A stretch of 7,009 nucleotides of DNA from Acidobacteriaceae bacterium (GCA_003156615.1 PMHI01000705.1:3281-10289), one strand, 5' to 3'; numbered from the stretch's first letter, positions 1 to 6,434 are shown. Numbers and translations: made by a program. The notes: generated from the sequence alone by a model not told the origin.

Positions 1-73
1 TCGGCCGTTTGCGCAGCAGTTGTAGCACGTGGCGGCGCGTTGGATCGGAAAGAGCTTTGAACACGCTGTTCAC
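1..73 (-). CDS. ArsR-family transcriptional regulator, N-terminal fragment (runs off left edge)
   Basis: Reading the minus strand from a GTG at 73 gives 24 codons, MNSVFKALSDPTRRHVLQLL followed by RKRP, before the window ends. The pattern V-F-K-A-L-S-D-P-T-R-R plus a leucine-rich helix is the typical start of ArsR/SmtB winged-helix regulators, which are cytoplasmic DNA-binding dimers. In this sub-type ('ALSDPTRR') a neighbouring SRPBCC-domain gene is often found downstream, but that would lie outside this window. A second in-frame GTG at 64 would shorten the N-terminus by three residues; I prefer 73 because family members usually carry a few residues before the F-K-A-L motif. A TGA stop lies in frame 21 bases upstream of the start (92-94), so the gene cannot begin much earlier. 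There is no Shine-Dalgarno sequence, and the promoter lies almost on the start codon. The ligand and target genes cannot be inferred. Confidence 0.8.
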   Translation of the reverse strand, partial: MNSVFKALSDPTRRHVLQLLRKRP

Positions 74-80
74 AAGTCTA

Positions 81-109
81 TATTTAGCTAATCATCGAAC
101 TATTGTCAA
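81..109 (-). promoter_or_regulatory. Predicted sigma70-type promoter of the ArsR-family gene with palindromic -10 region
   Basis: On the minus strand a perfect TTGACA (109-104) is followed by a 17-bp spacer and TAAATA (86-81). Transcription would start around 74-75, one or two bases before the GTG at 73, so the message would be almost leaderless. The 8-bp palindrome TTAGCTAA (84-91) overlaps the -10 element and is a possible autoregulatory operator. The -35 match is strong; the -10 is weak (3 of 6). Confidence 0.5.
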
Positions 110-289
110 GCGCCAATTTCGAGGTACCCGCAGTTTAAGAATGGGGATGATTCCCCGGGAACGCCAGGTTCGTCCCAATCGGGATCTAACGTTTGTCGGT
201 GCTAATCCGAGAAACCCGCTGAGTCGGAGACGACGAACGAGCAGCAGGGCAAAGGGCTTCGGCCACAGGTCGGTGTGATGGCAAACGGT

Positions 290-3200
290 TTACCGTGACA
301 TCAGAAATTGAACTTCCTGTTCGATTTCCGAGATCGCGATTGGAGCGAGACCAGCTTCAGACAATTTCTGATTAAGCCGCCGAAGTTTAGTTGTTTTGAA
401 CTCGTTCCATTCTGCGATGGCAGCTTTGACGCGCTGGCTGGATTCCGTGTAAACCGCAATCGCCTGCGAAGGCACAGCGCGATCTCCACTTTCGACCACA
501 CTCAGTGCCGAGGCCATATCAGCGAAAGCGTCCTCGAGACCTGAGGACTCCCCAACGGCTCCTGGCTTGGTTTCTATCTTTGAAATTTCAGTTTGAGCAT
601 CCGCGAGCGCCGGCTTAATCGCCGAATCTTTCTCGCCGGCCTTCTGCTGCAGATCGGCCAGCTGTTTCCGTAGCGAGGCGATCTCCGCAAGTGCGCGCCG
701 TGCTTCCGTGGTTTCGGCGAATATCTGTCGACCGAGTTGCAACTGCTGGTGAAGTATTTCGGGAGTGGCGCCGGAACGGGGGTCCATCACGACTTCTAGA
801 GGCTGAGTCTGCACCTTTCCGTCAACTGTGAGTCTAACTGTATAGATCCCCGGCACGACTTTAGGTCCTCTGGGATTGCGGAATTCCGATTCTTCGTCCA
901 CGCTCGGTCCTCCGGAGCTGCACCAACTAAGATCCCAGACAAAGCGCTGCAACCCAGGATTGGTTTCGAGGACTTCCGGCTTGGGGAACCAACGCTCGGC
1001 AATGGGCAGCGGTGGGTGTTTTTCCGGATGTTTGTCTTCCGAAGAGAATTTGTGGACGAGATTGTGTTGCGCATCGAAAATCTCCAGCGAGACAGTGCTG
1101 GCGGAAGACTTGAGGAAATAGTCAAGGATGGCGCCTGCAGGCGGGTTCTCGGCGGTTGGTTCCTCTGGTGGAAGAGGAGTGCCCGGGAATGAGTCGTTAT
1201 CAATGCGATATGCTGGCGCCGGATGGTAAAGCCAAAATGCATTATCCTTCTCGGCGTCGAGCGCCTGGCGAAGCGGCGTGAAGTCGTCCAGAATCCAGAA
1301 GGAGCGGCCGTGGGTAGCGACTACTAGATCGTCCCCGTGCATTGTAAGATCGCGGACGGAAGTCACCGGCAAATTGAGTTGCAAAGACTGCCAAACGCCG
1401 CCGTCATCGAATGATACGTAAACCCCCAATTCAGTTCCGGCAAAGAGCAAACCCTTTCTCTCGGTGTCTTCGCGGATGCCGCGCAGGAAGGCGTTTGCCG
1501 CGATGCCATTGGTAATCAGTTGCCACGTGGCTCCATAGTCGCGGGTTCGATAGACATAGGGTGTCTGGTCATCCCGTCGGCTGCGATCTACAGCCGCGTA
1601 AGCAGCCGCGGGATCAAAATGCGAAGCTTCGATAAAGGAGATCTTGCTCCACGCTGTCAGGCCGGCGGGCGTGACATCTTTCCAGGTTTTCCCACCATCG
1701 CGGGTGAGATGAATGAGTCCGGTATCGCTTCCTGCCCAGATCGTGTCGCTGTTGAGTGCCGATGCCGCAATCGTGAATACGACGCCATAGCCTCGTTGCT
1801 TCGCGTTCTCGCTCGTCGCTACTCCTTCCGCTTTGTCTCCCGGCTGCTGTGTGGATCCGGTGAGATCGGGGCTGATGCTCTGCCAGTGCAGACCACCATC
1901 GAGAGTTTTCATCACATATTGCGTTCCCAGGTAGAGCGTTGTGGAATCAGCCGGGGAAAAAATGAGAACTGGGGTCCAAGGGTCCCTATACTTGCGCTGA
2001 TTGATCTCGGAACCAAATGTCGGTACCGGCCACGGAGTCACATCCTGGCTGAGTCCAGTTCGCCTGTTGTAACGGCTAACCGAGCCGTAGGTTCCGCTCA
2101 GATAAATGATGTTCGGATCCTTGGGATCGGGCGCCATGTACCCACTCTCGCTCCCGCCCGCGGGAAACCAATCGCGCGCGGTGATCTGATTGTGATCGGT
2201 GCGGCTGGGTACGGCAGCGCTTCCGCTATCTTGTTGCGCGCCGTACACGATGTAGGGAAACTGGTTGTCGGTGATGACATGATAGAGCTGTGCAGTGGGC
2301 TGGTTGTACCACGTGCTCCAGGTCTGGCCGCGGTCCAGGCTGACTGTGGTGCCCTGATCCGTTCCAAGAACCATGCTGTCGGAATTCTTGGGATCGACCC
2401 ATATCTGATGGTAATCGTCGCCGCCAGGCGCGCCGCGAACAATTGAAATTGTCTTTCCTCCATCTTCGGATCGATAAAGAGCGACGTTTGGGATGTAAGT
2501 CACGTCCGCATTTTGTGGATCGATGGCGACGCTGTTGAAATACCACGCTCGGCTGGTGAGACGCGGGTCTGCGTTTACAAGAGTCCAGGTATCGCCTCCG
2601 TCGTCGGAGCGATACAAACCTGACTTCTTTGCCTGGATGAGGGCGTAAACGCGTTTACCGTCTGGCGCAACGTCGACTCCGACGCGTCCCCAATCACCCT
2701 CAGGCAGCCCTTTGTTGAGACCAGACCACGTCTTGCCCGCATCTTTTGAGCGGTAAAGACCACCGCCGGGTCCATCGATGGGAGCATAAGTGCTCCAGGG
2801 AGGGCGATGCGTATTCCATGTTCCAGCAAACAACAGCTGCGGGTTGTGGGAACAGATCGCCAGATCTGAAATGCCGATCTCAGATCCTTTATCTAGAACC
2901 TTGGCCCAATGCGTCCCTCCATCGACGGATTTATAAACCCCACGCTGTTCGTTTGGTCCATAGGCATGGCCGAGAACACTCACGTAGACTACATTCGGGT
3001 CTCGCGGATCAACCACGATGCGGCTGATTTGGCGCGTGTCCTCTAGGCCCTCGTGGGTCCATGTCGAGCCAGCGTCCACGGATTTGTAAACCCCATTGCC
3101 GGAGGACAAGTCGGATCGAATATCCGACTCGCCCGTTCCGGCGTAGATTGTCTTTGGGTCCGACGGCGCCACGGCAATGGCGCCGATCGAACCGACAGGC

Positions 3201-3466
3201 TGGTTATCAAAAATCGGCTTCCAAACCGTTCCTGCGTCGGATGTTTTCCAAATACCTCCGTTGACCGCGCCGAAATAGAAGGTCGCCGGGTCGCCCGGTA
3301 CGCCGGCCACGGCAACCACTCGACCTCCGCGGAATGGGCCAATGAGTCGCCATTTGAGGCCGCTCATCAATTGCGGCGGAACCGACTGGGCAACTGCGGA
3401 GCCCGCAAGTAAAAGAAGGAATACTGCGACGAACCTCTGGTGCAAACACGACCGTAGTTTGTGCAA
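290..3466 (-). CDS. Secreted VPS10/sortilin-like Asp-box (BNR) beta-propeller protein
   Basis: A 1058-residue exported protein. Residues 1-27 form a signal peptide with a basic N-region, a V-A-V-F-L-L-L-L core and a probable cleavage site after A-V-A-Q. Residues 28 to about 730 carry eleven Asp-boxes (S/T-x-D-x-G-x-T-W type) starting near 75, 129, 180, 240, 287, 333, 376, 521, 588, 641 and 685, each after a strand such as G-V-Y-K-S or G-L-Y-R-S. This is the pattern of sortilin/VPS10-like and related beta-propellers. The propeller part ends with A-T-H-G-R-S-F-W-I-L-D-D (717-728). Residues 775-900 look like beta-sandwich structure (P-G-I-Y-T-V-R-L near 872), and residues 900-1058 are helical and may form a coiled coil. 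Such proteins are often labelled glycosyl hydrolases, but Asp-boxes are structural and I see no sialidase active site. A role in binding sugars or peptides outside the cytoplasm is only a guess. The start is TTG, supported by GAGGG eight bases upstream. The stop is TAA. It is not tightly coupled to the racemase-like gene 188 bp upstream. Confidence 0.9.
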   Translation of the reverse strand: MHKLRSCLHQRFVAVFLLLLAGSAVAQSVPPQLMSGLKWRLIGPFRGGRVVAVAGVPGDPATFYFGAVNGGIWKTSDAGTVWKPIFDNQPVGSIGAIAVAPSDPKTIYAGTGESDIRSDLSSGNGVYKSVDAGSTWTHEGLEDTRQISRIVVDPRDPNVVYVSVLGHAYGPNEQRGVYKSVDGGTHWAKVLDKGSEIGISDLAICSHNPQLLFAGTWNTHRPPWSTYAPIDGPGGGLYRSKDAGKTWSGLNKGLPEGDWGRVGVDVAPDGKRVYALIQAKKSGLYRSDDGGDTWTLVNADPRLTSRAWYFNSVAIDPQNADVTYIPNVALYRSEDGGKTISIVRGAPGGDDYHQIWVDPKNSDSMVLGTDQGTTVSLDRGQTWSTWYNQPTAQLYHVITDNQFPYIVYGAQQDSGSAAVPSRTDHNQITARDWFPAGGSESGYMAPDPKDPNIIYLSGTYGSVSRYNRRTGLSQDVTPWPVPTFGSEINQRKYRDPWTPVLIFSPADSTTLYLGTQYVMKTLDGGLHWQSISPDLTGSTQQPGDKAEGVATSENAKQRGYGVVFTIAASALNSDTIWAGSDTGLIHLTRDGGKTWKDVTPAGLTAWSKISFIEASHFDPAAAYAAVDRSRRDDQTPYVYRTRDYGATWQLITNGIAANAFLRGIREDTERKGLLFAGTELGVYVSFDDGGVWQSLQLNLPVTSVRDLTMHGDDLVVATHGRSFWILDDFTPLRQALDAEKDNAFWLYHPAPAYRIDNDSFPGTPLPPEEPTAENPPAGAILDYFLKSSASTVSLEIFDAQHNLVHKFSSEDKHPEKHPPLPIAERWFPKPEVLETNPGLQRFVWDLSWCSSGGPSVDEESEFRNPRGPKVVPGIYTVRLTVDGKVQTQPLEVVMDPRSGATPEILHQQLQLGRQIFAETTEARRALAEIASLRKQLADLQQKAGEKDSAIKPALADAQTEISKIETKPGAVGESSGLEDAFADMASALSVVESGDRAVPSQAIAVYTESSQRVKAAIAEWNEFKTTKLRRLNQKLSEAGLAPIAISEIEQEVQFLMSR

Positions 3467-3474
3467 GTGGCAAT

Positions 3475-3479
3475 CCCTC
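3475..3479 (-). promoter_or_regulatory. Ribosome binding site deciding the TTG start of the beta-propeller gene
   Basis: GAGGG on the minus strand lies eight bases before the TTG at 3466. It supports this unusual start codon, which also gives a complete signal peptide; starting further in would remove its basic N-region. Confidence 0.6.
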
Positions 3480-3654
3480 GTTCGCTAGCCAGTTTACTGG
3501 AAATGAAGTATGGCATTCGACCGAGAGCGGAGATCAAGGAAGCTGACCCGATTGGTATCGTGAAGTCGTCTTGTGTTTACCGATGGAGCGATGTGGAGGT
3601 TATTGGTTCAGCTGAGCACGGTCAAACCGGAAATAATCATCGCAACTCGTCCGT

Positions 3655-4350
3655 TCACCTCAGCAACTCGTCAACGATGGCTTCGACGTGAATGATGGTT
3701 GTATCGAGAAACTCGATGCCCGGACTTTCCGTGTCGCGTAACAGCAACGGGTGCTCAGTGCCGGCTAGGACTAACGCTTCAATGCCGTCTTCGCTCCTCA
3801 TCCTTTGTGCAATATTCAGAATCTCCGTCCTGGTTTCAGGCAAACACCGGTTATTCAGCAGTTCACCAATGTACTTCGCGTGAATAAATTCCTGCTCTGA
3901 TTCATTTGGTCGAACCAGGGCGATCCCGGCCCGCTGGAATTCCTCTGGGTAGAAGCTCGCTCGCATAGTAAATCCCGTTCCAAACAGGCCCACCCTCTTC
4001 AGGCCGAGCGCCTTAGTGTAATCACAAGTGACCCGTACAATGCTAAGAAGAGGGATAGCCGAACGCCGCTGGACCTCGTCGAAAACGAGATGCGGTGTGT
4101 TCGCTGCGATGAAACCAAAGTCTGCGCCAGCACGCACCAGCAGCTCCACACCGATGGAGAGATAGTCGGCCGACTCGCCGAGCCGCCCAGCATCAAGCAG
4201 CGCCATCCCCTTACCAACGTCGAGGCTGTTGATGATCACCTGCGGATATCCCCGATCCGGATTGAGGGCGCGAAAGCGCCTAATGATGGAGCGATAGTAG
4301 TCAACTGTAGATTCAGGTCCAAGGCCGCCGATCATCCCCGAGGTTCGCAT
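3655..4350 (-). CDS. Aspartate/glutamate racemase-family protein with altered catalytic positions
   Basis: A 231-residue protein with the Asp/Glu/hydantoin racemase fold, which is two similar alpha/beta halves. The N-terminus M-R-T-S-G-M-I-G-G-L-G-P-E-S-T (1-15) matches the family start, so I chose the ATG at 4350. The frame remains open up to a GTG at 4419, but the extra 23 residues do not resemble the family. Other landmarks are A-A-N-T-P-H (82-87), G-L-F-G-T-G-F-T-M (121-129), L-A-G-T-E-H-P-L-L (195-203) and H-V-E-A-I-V (221-226). Cofactor-independent racemases usually use a cysteine before N-T in the first half and a cysteine before T-E in the second. Here these positions are Ala83 and Gly197. 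Relatives with a non-cysteine first position are known (Thr in the E. coli YgeA-type enzyme), but losing both is notable. Ordinary racemization is therefore doubtful; it may be a lyase, isomerase, binding protein or pseudoenzyme. No Shine-Dalgarno sequence is visible. It lies 241 bp downstream of the glutaminase-like gene on the same strand. Confidence 0.85.
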   Translation of the reverse strand: MRTSGMIGGLGPESTVDYYRSIIRRFRALNPDRGYPQVIINSLDVGKGMALLDAGRLGESADYLSIGVELLVRAGADFGFIAANTPHLVFDEVQRRSAIPLLSIVRVTCDYTKALGLKRVGLFGTGFTMRASFYPEEFQRAGIALVRPNESEQEFIHAKYIGELLNNRCLPETRTEILNIAQRMRSEDGIEALVLAGTEHPLLLRDTESPGIEFLDTTIIHVEAIVDELLR

Positions 4351-4591
4351 GTTACCGGCAAGAGATGCATGGCGGGGCCCCTGTAGGATTCGACTTTTGA
4401 TGGTTGGACCACGTTTCACCAGCCGTATTCATGTTTCTCCGTCTTGCGGCTCGTTGTCTATGATCAGTAAGGGTTCGGTGCATCCGAGCTTACGGAAGGG
4501 GGCCCTAATACTCAGAAGAATGGATTGGGAAAAGTATCGCAGCACTACACCTCAAACAGCGGATTGGTGAGTTGACCCAAGGCCCCCTCCA

Positions 4592-5302
4592 CTAAGAAGT
4601 ACCGCTCATCGCACACTCAGCGGCGACTTGAAGGAATCCCCGAACGATTGGGTGCGGGTTCTCTCTCGTTGAATTTGCCTGCGGGACAAAGAGAGTCCCA
4701 AGAAAGAATGGGTGCCTGGGTAATTCCATGATTCTCGCCTCACCGCCCTGATCGGTGCCCGAAATCTCGAGACCTGCATCCTCCAATTGCTCGCGGTATG
4801 CGGGATTCAGTCCGAAGTTGCAGTAGTACTTTTCGATGGCCCGCGCGCTTTTGTAAATGTCAGCCGCTTTCGATCCCGGCTTCACCTTTACCTCCATGGT
4901 CTTGCCGACGAGCGAACAACTCAGCGGGGTAATAAACAGGCATGATGCGTAAGGGTCACTCTCAGCATGGCTGGCCTCCTGAATTCCCATTACATTTCGA
5001 GCGTACTCCAGGATCAGATGCTGCGAACCGCCGCAAGTCCCAAGAAACGGGATCTGCCTCTCTCTCGCACGTTGAATGCCGAGTAACGCACCTTCGAGGC
5101 TTCGATACGGGCTGCCCGGGCTGCATAACAGCCCCTGGTAACAGCTGAATGGATGCGGCAGATCGGTAGGGAGCCACTTGACCTCGAAGGAGTGCTCGGA
5201 CAGAGTTCCGATCGCGTGGTTGAGGCCCTCGTTGGTGGCAATGTGGGTGGGATTGTCGGGGTTGTAGTCACCAATGATGCCAATTCTGAGTTTGGTTGTC
5301 AT
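4592..5302 (-). CDS. Stand-alone CTP-synthase C-terminal (class I glutamine amidotransferase-like) protein
   Basis: A 236-residue protein resembling only the glutaminase domain of CTP synthase (PyrG); the N-terminal synthase domain is absent. Matching regions are the opening I-G-I-I-G-D-Y (7-13), the S-P-G-S-P-Y-R-S-L-E-G stretch (61-71), the nucleophile elbow F-L-G-T-C-G-G-S-Q-H (86-95) with Cys90, N-P-A-Y-R-E-Q-L-E-D-A-G-L (166-178), and H-P-F-F-L-G-T-L-F-V-P-Q (197-208). In PyrG the last segment ends F-H-P-E and supplies the catalytic His and Glu; here they are Val206 and Gln208. Glutamine hydrolysis by the usual triad is therefore unlikely. It probably belongs to the 'CTP synthase C-terminal region-related' family, of which, as I recall, some members are selenoproteins. 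No in-frame TGA occurs here, and Cys129 in P-L-S-C-S-L-V-G is another possible reactive residue. The gene diverges from the LysR gene with 57 bp between starts and has no Shine-Dalgarno sequence. The true reaction is unknown. Confidence 0.85.
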   Translation of the reverse strand: MTTKLRIGIIGDYNPDNPTHIATNEGLNHAIGTLSEHSFEVKWLPTDLPHPFSCYQGLLCSPGSPYRSLEGALLGIQRARERQIPFLGTCGGSQHLILEYARNVMGIQEASHAESDPYASCLFITPLSCSLVGKTMEVKVKPGSKAADIYKSARAIEKYYCNFGLNPAYREQLEDAGLEISGTDQGGEARIMELPRHPFFLGTLFVPQANSTRENPHPIVRGFLQVAAECAMSGTS

Positions 5303-5304
5303 GG

Positions 5305-5317
5305 GCTAATAATTAGC
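5305..5317. promoter_or_regulatory. Perfect 13-bp palindrome, candidate LysR operator
   Basis: GCTAAT-A-ATTAGC is a perfect inverted repeat in the 57-bp space between the divergent glutaminase-like and LysR genes. It covers the predicted -10 element of the glutaminase-like promoter. On the plus strand it contains AATAAT (5308-5313), a possible -10 for the LysR gene, although no good -35 matches it. LysR regulators usually bind T-N11-A palindromes in such divergent regions. Binding here would block polymerase, which suits repression or autoregulation; this is inference. Confidence 0.5.
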
Positions 5318-5337
5318 GCAGAATCGCAATGTGTCAA
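5309..5337 (-). promoter_or_regulatory. Predicted sigma70-type promoter of the glutaminase-like gene (leaderless)
   Basis: On the minus strand TTGACA (5337-5332) is followed by a 17-bp spacer and AATTAT (5314-5309), which matches the -10 consensus at 4 of 6 bases. The expected start of transcription, six to seven bases further on, falls on or beside the A of the ATG at 5302. Together with the lack of a Shine-Dalgarno sequence this predicts a leaderless message. Confidence 0.55.
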
Positions 5338-5347
5338 ATCGATTGAT

Positions 5348-5351
5348 AGGA
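5348..5351 (+). promoter_or_regulatory. Ribosome binding site deciding the LysR start
   Basis: AGGA lies eight bases before the ATG at 5360. It supports that start over the longer open frame that begins inside the divergent gene at 5153, and over the out-of-frame ATG at 5352. Confidence 0.55.
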
Positions 5352-5359
5352 ATGAATAT

Positions 5360-6304
5360 ATGAAGAATTTCGAACCCTCGATTGCCGCTCTACGCCTTGC
5401 GGTCAAGATCGCGCAGGTGGGAAAGTTGACGCGAGCCGCCAGCGAATTGCACATGTCGCAGTCTGCTGCGAGCCATGCGCTCAATTCGCTGGAATTGCAA
5501 TTGGGCACCAGCCTGTTCGTGCGTGTGCACGAAGGACTCCGACTCTCTGAGGCTGGCCAGCGACTATGTCCATTCATTGAAGCTGCACTATCAGGGCTGG
5601 ACAGAATCCGTGTCGAGGCGGCCGGGCTCAGCGCGCTTGAAACGGGAACCCTGCGCATCGCTTCCGTCCCGAGCTTGCTCGGTACCATCCTGCCGCCGAT
5701 TCTTCGCGAGTATTCGACCCGCTATCCGGGCGTGGAGCTGTCGATTTTCGAGGGGACGGATGATGAAGTGCTCGCGTGGGTAAAGTCGGGAGTTGCCCAG
5801 CTCGGCTTTGCGGCCTTACCCATGGAGGGGGTTATAGCAGAAGAGGTCGCACGGGATGAATGGCTGGCATTGGTGCCTACAAGACAGTTCCGAGAAAAGG
5901 ATTCGATGACTCTCCGCGAATTATCTCATCACAAGTTCCTGATGTCCGGAGGAGGTTGTGAACGTCATATTCAACGAATGTTTATTTCGGCGGGCATTGT
6001 AGTCGACGGATCGATGATGGTGAAAGAAATGTCCACGATTCACGCTATGGTCAGCGAACGTCTGGGAGTGAGCCTGATTCCTCGTTTGTCCGCTATCCCA
6101 GGTCGGGCCTGTCGGTTATTGCCGCTGAAACCCCGCGTGTTTCGCCAAATCGGAATGGTTCGCTCTGCGAGTTCTACGACTAGTCCTCCGGTTGTGGCCT
6201 GGGAGGCGTTGCTTAAAACCAGATTCAAGCGTTCGAAGATCGCGGTATCCGGGAATTCAATACATGGCAGACGGCCTGAGCCGGGTCGTTCGGATAGACG
6301 CTGA
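5360..6304 (+). CDS. LysR-family transcriptional regulator
   Basis: A 314-residue LysR-type regulator. Residues 5-65 form the winged helix-turn-helix, with A-A-S-E-L-H-M-S-Q-S-A-A-S-H-A-L (26-41), the conserved L-E-x-x-L-G-T-S-L-F-V-R (44-55), and L-S-E-A-G-Q-R-L (62-69). A linker helix follows, and residues 95-290 are the periplasmic-binding-protein-like effector domain (G-T-L-R-I-A-S-V-P-S at 96-105; G-V-S-L-I-P-R-L-S at 236-244). The ATG at 5360 is chosen because the family domain begins right there and AGGA precedes it; the open frame extends upstream only into the divergent gene. It lies back to back with the glutaminase-like gene and is its likely regulator, probably sensing an amino acid or a related small molecule, though the ligand is unknown. 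The last 24 residues or so are basic and proline/arginine-rich, do not look like the family, and may be an extension after loss of an earlier stop. Confidence 0.92.
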   Translation: MKNFEPSIAALRLAVKIAQVGKLTRAASELHMSQSAASHALNSLELQLGTSLFVRVHEGLRLSEAGQRLCPFIEAALSGLDRIRVEAAGLSALETGTLRIASVPSLLGTILPPILREYSTRYPGVELSIFEGTDDEVLAWVKSGVAQLGFAALPMEGVIAEEVARDEWLALVPTRQFREKDSMTLRELSHHKFLMSGGGCERHIQRMFISAGIVVDGSMMVKEMSTIHAMVSERLGVSLIPRLSAIPGRACRLLPLKPRVFRQIGMVRSASSTTSPPVVAWEALLKTRFKRSKIAVSGNSIHGRRPEPGRSDRR

Positions 6305-6361
6305 AAGGGAGTTGGACATCACCAGAATGGATGCTCAAGCGCAAGCGCAAACCGATTGCTG

Positions 6362-6390
6362 CCTTCGCGTAGTTTGAAGGTTTCGTTTTT
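6362..6390 (+). terminator. Possible intrinsic terminator after the LysR gene
   Basis: A short hairpin, CCTTC (6362-6366) paired with GAAGG (6376-6380) around a 9-base loop, is followed directly by TTTCGTTTTT. It lies 57 bases after the LysR stop codon. The stem has only five pairs, so it would be a weak terminator. Confidence 0.35.
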
Positions 6391-6422
6391 GCTCAACCGC
6401 TCCTGCTGGCGGATGACGGGCA

Positions 6423-6434
6423 AATCGGAGTGCG
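6423..6434 (+). other. Group II intron 5' junction (exon | GTGCG)
   Basis: The exon side ends in AATCGGA (6423-6429) and the intron begins with GTGCG (6430-6434), matching the GUGYG consensus of group II intron 5' ends. Two internal stretches could pair with the exon side as EBS1: CCGATT at 6939-6944 with AATCGG at 6423-6428, or TCCGA at 6600-6604 with TCGGA at 6425-6429. I cannot decide between them without a folded model. Confidence 0.5.

Noticed and set aside
143..184. Small hairpins GGGGA-TGAT-TCCCC (143-156) and TCCC-AATC-GGGA (173-184) downstream of the beta-propeller gene
   Set aside because: The stems are four to five pairs long without a following T-run on the minus strand, so they do not make a credible terminator.
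9..278. An 89-codon plus-strand open frame at the left edge
   Set aside because: It is antisense to the ArsR start and promoter, is rich in Arg/Ser as in translated non-coding DNA, and resembles nothing known to me.
1520..2446. A 308-codon open frame on the plus strand inside the beta-propeller gene
   Set aside because: It lies entirely antisense to a gene with clear domain structure, shows no recognisable motif, and is explained by the base composition of the other strand.
3597..3625. TTGACC-N17-TAACCT on the minus strand as a promoter for the beta-propeller gene
   Set aside because: The -10 matches only 3 of 6 bases and the leader would be about 130 bases; too weak to list as a feature.
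4497..4588. Inverted repeat AGGGGGCC (4497-4504) and GGCCCCCT (4581-4588) downstream of the glutaminase-like gene, considered as a terminator
   Set aside because: The arms are 76 bases apart and no T-tract follows on the minus strand; likely chance in GC-rich DNA.
6319..6429. A 37-codon minus-strand stretch ending ...R-F-A-L-A-L-E-H-P-F-W-stop next to the intron, considered as the end of a gene cut by the intron
   Set aside because: The last residues faintly recall a ribbon-helix-helix strand, but that motif should be followed by a helix and here it stops. No start or upstream part is visible, so I cannot support a gene.
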